Positions 1 to 5,682 of a stretch of 5,682 bases of DNA are shown here, one piece after another. The notes below the pieces were generated by a model. It was not told where the DNA came from, searched no databases, and was given only the letters and a program-made list of their open reading frames with translations. Made by a program: the position numbers and the translations under genes. The DNA is from Alphaproteobacteria bacterium (GTDB lineage: Bacteria; Pseudomonadota; Alphaproteobacteria; Rhodospirillales; Rhodospirillaceae). Location of the stretch: NCBI GenBank assembly GCA_003250275.1, contig QKGW01000413.1:1-5682 (forward strand), in the 5' to 3' direction. Within the stretch, counting starts at the first letter, position 1, and the number at the start of each line of letters is the position of its first letter.

Positions 1-33
1 GACGTCCTGTTCCAGGACGTTCTGGTGCAGTGA
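1..33 (+). CDS. fliL: FliL C-terminus (partial, 5' end outside window)
   Basis: The window opens in a reading frame that encodes DVLFQDVLVQ and stops at 31-33. FliL proteins, which are single-pass inner-membrane proteins around the flagellar stator, commonly end in a short hydrophobic strand of the type VLFTxFVxQ, and fliL commonly sits directly before fliM. The identification rests on only ten residues plus position, so it is an inference from context. The stop is 30 bases before the fliM start, which fits one operon. Nothing can be said about the rest of the protein. Confidence 0.72.
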   Translation, partial: DVLFQDVLVQ

Positions 34-63
34 TCCGCCCAGCGGGGTGAACGGAGAGACGGC

Positions 64-1209
64 ATGGCCGAGGACAAGGGACGCAGCGCCGGCGACGAGG
101 AAGCCCTGATGGCCGAATGGGAGGCCATGGCCGACGAACCCGGCGACGGCAAGGCCGAGGACGTCTCCGCCGAGTGGGAAGCGATGCTCGGTGGCGGCGA
201 CGCCGCCGAAACCGACCTGATGACCAACGTCTCGGGACGCGAATCCGCCCGCGTTCTCAACCAGGACGAAATCGACAGCCTGCTCGGCTTCGACGGCGGC
301 GCGGACTCCGACCAGAATCGCTCGGGCATCCAGGCGATCCTCAATTCCGGCATGGTCTCCTACGAGCGCCTGCCGATGCTCGAGGTGGTGTTCGACCGCC
401 TCGTCCGGATGATGTCGACGAGCCTGCGCAACTTCACCTCCGACAACGTCGAGGTGTCGCTCGACAACCTCGTCAGCCTGCGCTTCGGCGACTACCTCAA
501 CTCGATCCCGCTGCCCGCCATGCTCGCGGTGTTCAAGGCCGAGGAGTGGGACAACTTCGGTCTCCTCACCGTCGATTCCTCGCTGATCTACTCGATCGTC
601 GACGTGCTCCTGGGCGGCCGCCGCGGCACCGCCGCGATGCGCATCGAGGGCCGCCCCTACACCACGATCGAGCGCAACCTCGTCGAGCGGATGATCCACG
701 TCGTGCTCGCCGATCTCTCGGCCGCCTTCGACCCGCTGTCGCCGGTGGCGTTCCGCTTCGACCGGCTGGAGACCAACCCGCGCTTCGCGACGATTTCGCG
801 CCCCTCCAACGCCGCGATCGTCGCCAAGCTCCGGATCGACATGGAGGACCGCGGCGGCCGCCTCGAACTGCTGCTGCCCTACGCCACCCTCGAACCGGTG
901 CGCGAACTGCTGCTGCAGATGTTCATGGGCGAGAAGTTCGGCCGTGACTCGATCTGGGAAATCCACCTGATGGAGGAGCTGTGGCAGACCGAGGTGGAGC
1001 TCGAAGCGGTGCTCGACCAGCAGTACCTGCCGCTCTACTCGGTGCTCAACATGGAAGTCGGCACCCGCCTGATGTTCAACGCCACGCCGGAATCGCGCGT
1101 GTCGATGCGCTGCGGCGACGTGCCGATGTGGGCGGGCAAGATGGGCCGCAAGGGCAACAACATCGCCATCTGCCTCGACGAGAAGATCAAGCGCAAGCGC
1201 AACACGTGA
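64..1209 (+). CDS. fliM: Flagellar motor switch protein FliM
   Basis: FliM is the middle component of the cytoplasmic C-ring. It binds phosphorylated CheY, contacts FliG and FliN, and passes on the switch in rotation direction. The product has 381 residues, longer than the roughly 330 of E. coli. Residues 1-63 are an acidic extension with two copies of AEWEAM (17-22 and 36-41). The CheY-P-binding motif LNQDEIDSLL is at 65-74 (E. coli: LSQAEIDALL near residue 6). The middle domain, about 87-285, includes the loop LLGGRRG (182-188) and IEGRPYTTIER (194-204), which align with FGGDGRF and VEGREFTHTEQ of E. coli. The C-terminal SpoA-like domain is about 295-375, and the tail is basic (KIKRKRNT). 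GGAGAG at 53-58 fits the ATG at 64. The gene follows fliL and precedes a DUF6468-type gene by 15 bases. Confidence 0.97.
   Translation: MAEDKGRSAGDEEALMAEWEAMADEPGDGKAEDVSAEWEAMLGGGDAAETDLMTNVSGRESARVLNQDEIDSLLGFDGGADSDQNRSGIQAILNSGMVSYERLPMLEVVFDRLVRMMSTSLRNFTSDNVEVSLDNLVSLRFGDYLNSIPLPAMLAVFKAEEWDNFGLLTVDSSLIYSIVDVLLGGRRGTAAMRIEGRPYTTIERNLVERMIHVVLADLSAAFDPLSPVAFRFDRLETNPRFATISRPSNAAIVAKLRIDMEDRGGRLELLLPYATLEPVRELLLQMFMGEKFGRDSIWEIHLMEELWQTEVELEAVLDQQYLPLYSVLNMEVGTRLMFNATPESRVSMRCGDVPMWAGKMGRKGNNIAICLDEKIKRKRNT
256..285 (+). other. CheY-P-binding motif in FliM
   Basis: These codons give LNQDEIDSLL, FliM residues 65-74. In E. coli and other bacteria the equivalent short helix (LSQAEIDALL) at the FliM N-terminus captures CheY-P. 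Here it lies behind an extension of about 64 residues. Bases 261-276 recur exactly inside cheZ (3625-3640), where they encode a similar peptide. Confidence 0.88.
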
Positions 1210-1224
1210 GCTGAGGTAAAGAGT

Positions 1225-1776
1225 ATGTCGCCGACCGTGCTGCTCGACGTCGTGATCGTCGCCCTCCTGGTGCCGACGATCATCTATGCGGTGATCCTCA
1301 ACCGCCGCCTCGACGTGCTGCGTCGCAACCGCGACGAGCTCGGCAAGATGATCCTCGCCTTCAACGAGGCGACCGTGCGCGCCGAAGCGGGCATCCCGAA
1401 GATGCGCCGCGCGGTCGAGGAGGTCGGCGAGACCCTGAAGGAATCGATGGGGAAGGCGCAGGGCCTGCGCGACGACCTCGCGTTCATGACCGAACGCGCG
1501 GATTCGATGGCCAACCGCCTTGAGGCGCATCTGCGCGAGGCGCGCGCCGCGGTCAAGCCCGCCGCGGGCGAGACCTTCGCCGCCGCCGACCTGCCCGAGC
1601 CCCTCGGCATGGACAAGGTGCGCGAGACCGGCGAGGGCGCGCGCGTCGCCGGTGGCATCGCCCCCGGCCCGACGCTGCTCTCGGCGCTGCTCTCGGAGGA
1701 CGACTTCGGCGCCCACGAGGACGACCGTTCGATCGCCGAGCGCCAGTTGCTGCGCGCGATCCAGGCTTCGCGGTGA
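1225..1776 (+). CDS. DUF6468-type single-pass membrane protein of the flagellar cluster
   Basis: The product has 183 residues. Residues about 5-25 (LLDVVIVALLVPTIIYAVIL) form one hydrophobic helix near the N-terminus. A basic stretch follows (RR at 27-28 and RRNR at 33-36), which suggests that the bulk of the protein is cytoplasmic. Residues about 36-110 are charged and helical, with heptad-like spacing and no catalytic motif. A variable Ala/Pro/Gly-rich stretch then leads to a tail with SEDDFG and RSIAERQLLRAI (about 157-180). I recall DUF6468 proteins of this layout beside fliM in Rhodospirillales; their function is not established. The start is supported by TGAGGT at 1212-1217, 7 bases before the ATG. 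It sits between fliM and the motE-like gene, so a role around the motor is a guess from context only. Confidence 0.8.
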   Translation: MSPTVLLDVVIVALLVPTIIYAVILNRRLDVLRRNRDELGKMILAFNEATVRAEAGIPKMRRAVEEVGETLKESMGKAQGLRDDLAFMTERADSMANRLEAHLREARAAVKPAAGETFAAADLPEPLGMDKVRETGEGARVAGGIAPGPTLLSALLSEDDFGAHEDDRSIAERQLLRAIQASR

Positions 1777-1783
1777 GGGAGGG
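1776..1783 (+). promoter_or_regulatory. Ribosome binding site that sets the motE start
   Basis: The purine run AGGGAGGG lies just before the ATG at 1788. The frame is also open from a GTG at 1773, but that GTG would overlap the stop of the previous gene and has no Shine-Dalgarno sequence upstream. The run would also fall inside the coding sequence. ATG 1788 is therefore the better start. Confidence 0.75.
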
Positions 1784-1787
1784 AAGA

Positions 1788-2477
1788 ATGGCCCGCACGC
1801 CCCGTTTCAGCCTGCCGCGCTTCCGCCTGCTGCCGCTCTTCATCCTCGTCGGCGCGCTGATGTTCGGCGCCCGCGTCGGCAGCCTGTGGCAGATCGGCAG
1901 CGGTCACGCACCCGCCGACGCGGTGCCCGAGCCGCCGCTGTTCGCCTCCGCGCTGGCGCAGAGCGCCGCCGCCGCATCGCCGCCGCCGCCCGCCGAGCCC
2001 GCCGCCGAGCCGCTCGCCGGGCTCGCCGGGCAGGCCGCCTACAGCCAGTCGGAAATCGAGGTTTTGCAAAGCCTTGCGGCTCGCCGCGAGGCGATCGACA
2101 AGCGCGAGCGCGAGCTCGACCAGCGCCTCGCGGTGCTCTCCGCCGCGGAAGCGCAGATCGACGCCAAGATCCAAAAGCTGCGCGAGATTCAAACCACTAT
2201 TGAAGGCCTGATCGAAAAACACGATGATCAGGAAAACCAGAAGATCGACAATCTGGTGAAGATCTACACGGCGATGAAGCCGAAGGATGCTGCCCGTATT
2301 TTCGAGCAGATGGACATGCCGATCCTCATCCGCGTGGTGAAGGGGTTGAAGGAGCGCGTGTCCGCGGCAATCCTGGCCGCCATGTCGCCGGACCGCGCCA
2401 ACGCGGTGACGACGGAACTGGCGATGCAGAATCGCCTGCCCGCCGACCTGGTGGGCGAAACGGGGTTGAAGCGCTAG
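1788..2477 (+). CDS. motE: MotE-like protein (membrane anchor, coiled coil, MgtE-N-like domain)
   Basis: The product has 229 residues from ATG 1788. Residues 14-28 (LLPLFILVGALMFGA) form one membrane helix after a basic N-terminus, so the rest is predicted to be periplasmic. Residues about 40-85 are a Pro/Ala-rich linker with PPPP at 66-69 (SPPPPAEP). Residues about 87-155 form a strongly charged coiled coil. Residues about 156-213 (KIYTAMKPKDAARIFEQMD and onward) match the small helical MgtE N-like domain found in MotE proteins. In Sinorhizobium, MotE is a periplasmic chaperone for the stator-associated protein MotC. No motC is visible here, so the partner may differ. The protein has no cysteine, so a disulfide-linked dimer like the rhizobial one is not possible. 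The coil region (about 2180-2300) uses more A/T-ending codons than the surrounding genes. The family call is firm; the exact role is inferred. Confidence 0.85.
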   Translation: MARTPRFSLPRFRLLPLFILVGALMFGARVGSLWQIGSGHAPADAVPEPPLFASALAQSAAAASPPPPAEPAAEPLAGLAGQAAYSQSEIEVLQSLAARREAIDKRERELDQRLAVLSAAEAQIDAKIQKLREIQTTIEGLIEKHDDQENQKIDNLVKIYTAMKPKDAARIFEQMDMPILIRVVKGLKERVSAAILAAMSPDRANAVTTELAMQNRLPADLVGETGLKR

Positions 2478-2584
2478 CGTCGCGCGGGGCGGCAATCGCC
2501 CAGCCGGTGCGAGCGGTTTTTGGTATCTTCCGGCGGGCTGGAACGCCGGAGAAGGGATGAACGGGGTTTTCGGGAGACGTCTTC
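2478..2584 (+). other. 107-base intergenic region before cheY
   Basis: This is the longest non-coding stretch in the window. It contains the hairpin at 2528-2551 and a five-T run near 2517-2521. No convincing -35/-10, sigma-54 (GG/GC) or sigma-28 promoter was found by eye. The length suggests a possible internal promoter for cheY-cheZ and the downstream genes, but this is only inference. The cheY ribosome binding site GGGAG is at 2572-2576. Confidence 0.5.
2528..2551 (+). other. Hairpin in the cheY leader
   Basis: CCGGCG (2530-2535) and CGCCGG (2544-2549) are perfect inverted copies around an 8-base loop. One A-T pair and one G-T wobble extend the stem to 8 pairs. No T-run follows, so it does not look like an intrinsic terminator. 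It lies 33 bases before the cheY ATG and could be leader structure, an RNA-processing signal or chance in GC-rich DNA. Confidence 0.4.
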
Positions 2585-2974
2585 ATGGCAGTTGACAAGA
2601 ACATGCGCATCCTCATCGTCGATGACTACAAGACGATGCTGCGCATCATTCGTAATCTGTTGAAACAGCTCGGTTTCAACAACATCGACGAGGCGACCGA
2701 CGGCAGCATGGCGTTGCAGATGCTGCGTTCGGGCAACACCTACGGTCTGGTGATTTCCGATTGGAACATGGAGCCGATGACCGGTCTCCAGCTTCTCCGC
2801 GAAGTGCGCGCCGACGCGCACCTCAAGTCGCTGCCGTTCATCATGGTCACCGCCGAGAGCAAGACCGAGAACGTCATCGCGGCGAAGGAGGCCGGGGTCT
2901 CCAACTACATCGTCAAGCCGTTCAACGCCGAAACGCTCAAGACCAAGATGTCGAGCGTGCTGGGCGACTTCTGA
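2585..2974 (+). CDS. cheY: Chemotaxis response regulator CheY
   Basis: This is a stand-alone receiver domain that takes phosphate from CheA and, when phosphorylated, binds FliM to switch the motor. It has 129 residues, the same as E. coli CheY, and the N-terminal half is very close (RILIVDDYKTMLRIIRNLL). The acidic pocket is D13/D14, the phospho-acceptor is D59, the switch residues are T89 and Y108, and the conserved lysine is K111. The residues that tune dephosphorylation, N61 (two after the Asp) and E91 (two after the Thr), match E. coli N59 and E89, so a fast-turnover CheY that CheZ can act on is expected. The loop after D59 reads WNMEPMTG rather than WNMPNMDG. ATG 2585 follows GGGAG with an 8-base gap. 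cheZ begins 30 bases downstream. Confidence 0.97.
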   Translation: MAVDKNMRILIVDDYKTMLRIIRNLLKQLGFNNIDEATDGSMALQMLRSGNTYGLVISDWNMEPMTGLQLLREVRADAHLKSLPFIMVTAESKTENVIAAKEAGVSNYIVKPFNAETLKTKMSSVLGDF

Positions 2975-3004
2975 TCCGGAAGCGGTAGTTCGCGGAGTAG
3001 CGGC

Positions 3005-3664
3005 ATGAACCAAGACGACGCCGAGATCGCCCTGCAGAAGCGCCTGGACCTGATCCGCGCCGCGCGCGGCAACGCGGTGCCGCTCGACGACGTCGCCGAG
3101 GTGGTGCGCGCGATCCTCGACACCATGAGCGGCGAGATCAGCGCCAAGGAACTGCAGGTCTACAACGAGCTCGAGGCGCTCGCGGTGATCATCCGCGAGA
3201 CCAAGCGGGAGATCGCCCAGATCCGGCCCGACGAGATCAAGGACGACTTCCTGCCGACCGCCGCCGACGAACTCGACGCGATCGTCCAGTCCACCGAGAC
3301 CGCCGCCAACACCATCCTCGACGCGGTCGAATCGATCGAAGCGGTGATCCCCAACGTCAGCCCCGAGGCGGGCGAGGCGCTCACCAACGCGACGATGGCG
3401 ATCTACGAGGGCTGCAACTTCCAGGACCTCACCGGCCAGCGCATTTCCAAGGTGGTCAACACCTTGAAGTGCATCGAGGAGCGGGTGAACACCCTGGTTT
3501 CGGCGTTCGGCGCGGAGATCGAGGGCGTGCTCGCGTCCCAGGGCGCGCCGGAAGCGCCGGCGGCGGATCCCCGCGACGACGCGCACCTGCTCAACGGCCC
3601 GCAGCACCCCGAGGCGGCGTCGAGCCAGGACGAAATCGACCGTCTGCTCGCCAGCCTCGGCTGA
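3005..3664 (+). CDS. cheZ: CheY-P phosphatase CheZ
   Basis: CheZ speeds the dephosphorylation of CheY-P and so resets the motor. The product has 219 residues (E. coli: 214). Long helices cover about 25-175. The catalytic segment CNFQDLTGQRISKVVNTL contains D141 and Q145, which align with E. coli D143 and Q147; the Gln is the residue inserted into the CheY active site. A flexible Pro/Ala/Asp-rich linker follows (about 178-205). It ends in SQDEIDRLLASLG (207-219), which matches the CheY-tethering helix QDQVDDLLDSLGF of E. coli. GGAG at 2994-2997, 7 bases before the ATG, supports the start. Immediate linkage to cheY fits the enzyme-substrate relation. Confidence 0.95.
   Translation: MNQDDAEIALQKRLDLIRAARGNAVPLDDVAEVVRAILDTMSGEISAKELQVYNELEALAVIIRETKREIAQIRPDEIKDDFLPTAADELDAIVQSTETAANTILDAVESIEAVIPNVSPEAGEALTNATMAIYEGCNFQDLTGQRISKVVNTLKCIEERVNTLVSAFGAEIEGVLASQGAPEAPAADPRDDAHLLNGPQHPEAASSQDEIDRLLASLG
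3623..3661 (+). other. C-terminal CheY-tethering peptide of CheZ
   Basis: This encodes SQDEIDRLLASLG, the last 13 residues of CheZ. In E. coli the corresponding C-terminal helix binds the same face of CheY as the FliM N-terminal peptide. Here the resemblance to FliM 65-74 (NQDEIDSLL) is strong, and 16 bases (3625-3640) are identical to fliM 261-276. Confidence 0.85.
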
Positions 3665-3677
3665 TCGGGCTTCAGCC

Positions 3678-3683
3678 GGAGGG
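3678..3683 (+). promoter_or_regulatory. Ribosome binding site for a GTG start
   Basis: GGAGGG lies 6 bases before GTG 3690 and decides this start. No ATG occurs in the frame before the membrane helix, so a GTG start is needed to keep the N-terminal part. Confidence 0.75.
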
Positions 3684-3689
3684 AAGCGG

Positions 3690-4361
3690 GTGACACCGGC
3701 CGCACTCACGGGATATCGCGAACCGGCGGACGCCGCCCCGCGCCAGGGCGCGACGGTGGCGCTGTTCCTGTCGCTGTACCTCGTGCTGCTCGCCTTCTTC
3801 ATCATGCTGGTGGCGATTTCGGACGGCAGCTCGCGCAAGAGCCGCGCGATCCTCGAAGGGCTCAACAGCCAGTTCGCCAGCCGCGACGCCAAAACCGGCG
3901 AAACCCCGAGCTTCGCCTCCGACCTCGGGCGGGTGGTCACCCCCGCCGAATTCCTCGACACCGTGACGCGGGTCTACGAGGCGGCGATTCCCGCCGCGCG
4001 GATCACCGTGGTGGTGCCGGGCCGCGAGATGGAACTGCGCGTGCACGTCGATTCCCTGTTCGAACACGATACCGAAACCCTGCGCCCGGCGCAGCGCCGC
4101 GCCTTCGCCGAGATGGTCGCCGCGCTCTCCGCTCCGCCCGCCGGAATGCGCTATGCCGTCGAGGCCGCGTTCGGCGTCGACGACCCCGAGCGCGTGCTGC
4201 CGGTGGCCTCCGACCGCGCCCAGCGCCGCGCCGCAATCGTCGCCCGCGCCTTCGCCGAGGAGGGCGCGCCGCCCGGCAGCGTGACCGCCGCGCTCGAACC
4301 CGGCGATCCCCTGGGCGCGCGGCTGGTGTTCCGCGTCGAGGACCTGCGGGGGGCGCCATGA
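3690..4361 (+). CDS. MotB-like protein without the ion-binding Asp (OmpA-like C-terminus)
   Basis: The product has 223 residues. A short N-terminus is followed by one membrane helix at about 22-44 containing LYLVLLAFFIMLVAIS, and then a periplasmic OmpA/MotB-like domain at about 100-217. In E. coli MotB the proton-carrying D32 lies seven residues before AFF. Here the AFF is at 35-37 and the aligned residue is S28, with no acidic residue anywhere in the helix. The C-terminal domain shows the expected order: a LFxxxTxxLrpaqrrafaemvaaL-like segment (123-146), then FGVDD (161-165) and SDRAQRR (174-180). These correspond to GHTDD and LSADRA of E. coli MotB, with a shortened loop. It starts at GTG and overlaps the next MotB-like gene by ATGA. 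It is either a non-conducting stator partner or a peptidoglycan anchor. The family call is moderately firm; the role is inferred. Confidence 0.75.
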   Translation: MTPAALTGYREPADAAPRQGATVALFLSLYLVLLAFFIMLVAISDGSSRKSRAILEGLNSQFASRDAKTGETPSFASDLGRVVTPAEFLDTVTRVYEAAIPAARITVVVPGREMELRVHVDSLFEHDTETLRPAQRRAFAEMVAALSAPPAGMRYAVEAAFGVDDPERVLPVASDRAQRRAAIVARAFAEEGAPPGSVTAALEPGDPLGARLVFRVEDLRGAP

Positions 4362-5031
4362 CCGGCGGCAAGGCGTTGACCGATTGGGAGGGCGGCGCGA
4401 TCGACGCCCATCCGCCGGCCGAGGTCCGCTCCGCGTGGATGCTGACCTTCGCCGACCTCGTGTCGCTGATGCTCACCTTCTTCGTGCTGATGTTCGCGCT
4501 CTCCGGAGTGCGCGAGGACCGCTTCCGCGAAATGGCCGACGCGCTCTCGCACGCGCTCAATCCGCCGATGCAGGCGGCGACCAGCGGCGGCGCGCTCAAG
4601 AACGTCGCGCACGCGCCGAGCGCGCCGGGCACCGATCTCGGCTACCTCGCCAGCCTGCTCGAAACCGTGGCCAAGGACAGTCCGGCGCTGCGCCGCGCCG
4701 AGGTCGCCCTGATCGGCGACCGCCTCGAACTGCGCCTGCCCGCCGAGACCGTCTTCGCCGCCAACGCCGCCGCCGTCGCGCCCGCCGCGCGTCCGGCGGT
4801 GACGGCGCTCGCCCAGGCGCTCTCGGGCATCGGCAACCGCCTCGCGGTGACGGTCGCGGGCGACGCCGCCGCGCCCGGCTATGCCGACGCCTGGGACTTC
4901 TCCCTCGCGCGCGCCGCCAGCCTCGCCAACGCCTTGCGCGCCGCCGGACTGGCGCAGCCGCTGCGCGCCACCGGTGCGGCGGGCCCCGCCGCGGTGACGA
5001 TCGTGGTGTCGCCGGATCGGGGAGGCGCGCC

Positions 5032-5035
<4 letters not shown>
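4358..5035 (+). CDS. MotB-like stator protein with conserved membrane Asp
   Basis: The product has 225 residues. The membrane helix is at about 28-49, and its FADLVSLMLTFFVLMFALS aligns well with YADFMTAMMAFFLVMWLIS of E. coli MotB. D33 matches the proton-binding D32. MotB binds MotA, carries ions through the stator and anchors it to peptidoglycan. A helical linker follows (about 50-110), then an OmpA-like domain (about 118-218) with AGDA (167-170) and WDFSLARAASLANALRAAGL (179-198). R185 is in the place of the conserved peptidoglycan-binding Arg. The start overlaps the previous stop (ATGA) and has only a G-rich run upstream, so it probably depends on translational coupling. The last codons overlap the next start (GTGA). 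No motA is present in the window. It could be the working MotB or one half of a mixed B-subunit pair. Confidence 0.82.
5019..5025 (+). promoter_or_regulatory. Ribosome binding site for the GTG start of the secreted protein
   Basis: GGGGAGG lies 6 bases before GTG 5032, which overlaps the previous stop as GTGA. A second in-frame GTG at 5038 is 12 bases away and less well placed. Confidence 0.65.

Positions 5036-5682
<647 letters not shown>

Noticed and set aside
117..947. Plus-strand frame inside fliM
   Set aside because: Its translation is Arg/Pro-rich without motifs, and the overlapping frame encodes an unmistakable FliM.
1773..1787. GTG 1773 as the start of the motE-like gene
   Set aside because: It has no ribosome binding site and would place the AGGGAGGG run inside the coding region; ATG 1788 fits better.
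2180..2300. Lower-GC stretch as a sign of horizontal transfer
   Set aside because: It is short, within a conserved coiled coil rich in Lys, Ile, Asn and Asp, and in frame with the rest of the gene, so amino-acid composition explains much of it.
2342..2471. Direct repeat GGGGTTGAAG at 2342-2351 and 2462-2471
   Set aside because: Both copies encode a GLK tripeptide inside the motE-like gene; ten bases with no other structure is likely chance.
2486..2522. Intrinsic terminator after the motE-like gene
   Set aside because: A short GGGCG/CGCCC stem exists and a five-T run follows about 17 bases later, but they are not adjacent and no strong stem abuts the T-run.
2536..2556. Sigma-54 promoter near CTGGAACG
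   Set aside because: A TGGAACG -24-like element is present, but no TTGC-like -12 element lies at the required distance.
1284..3961. Long minus-strand open frames (about 403 and 495 codons) and other antisense frames
   Set aside because: They lie opposite clear genes, have low-complexity Arg/Gly/Ala-rich translations, no recognisable domains, and arise from the strong GC bias at third codon positions.

Overview
The window is a GC-rich piece of an alphaproteobacterial flagellar and chemotaxis gene cluster. All genes lie on the plus strand and are tightly packed. The order is fliL (3' end) - fliM - DUF6468-type membrane protein - motE-like - cheY - cheZ - two MotB-like genes - a secreted repeat protein that runs off the right edge. 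This order, the FliM sequence type and a true CheZ suggest a Rhodospirillales-like organism (relatives of Magnetospirillum, Rhodospirillum or Azospirillum). That placement comes from recalled family patterns, not from a search.

Left part (1-1209): the last ten codons of fliL are followed by fliM, the C-ring switch protein. This FliM has about 60 extra N-terminal residues before its CheY-P-binding motif. Middle left (1225-2477): two small single-pass membrane proteins, each with a helical or coiled-coil region. The first is of the DUF6468 type and the second is MotE-like, with an MgtE-N-like C-terminal domain. A 107-base gap (2478-2584) holds a perfect-core hairpin but no convincing terminator or promoter; it is the largest non-coding stretch in the window.

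Middle right (2585-3664): cheY and cheZ form the signalling pair. CheY has every catalytic residue. CheZ has the DLTGQ phosphatase motif and a C-terminal CheY-tethering peptide that closely resembles the CheY-binding peptide of FliM. Right part (3690-5682): two MotB-like proteins and a secreted protein are joined by ATGA and GTGA overlaps. Only the second MotB-like protein keeps the ion-binding Asp in its membrane helix; the first has Ser there.

Together the genes cover motor output. CheY-P binds FliM to switch the motor, CheZ removes the phosphate, and the MotB-like, MotE-like and DUF6468 proteins probably act in stator assembly, anchoring or positioning. No motA, cheA or receptor gene is present, so these must lie elsewhere. 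The strongest candidate for something under-described is the coupled trio at 3690-5682: an Asp-less MotB, an Asp-containing MotB and a tandem-repeat secreted protein.
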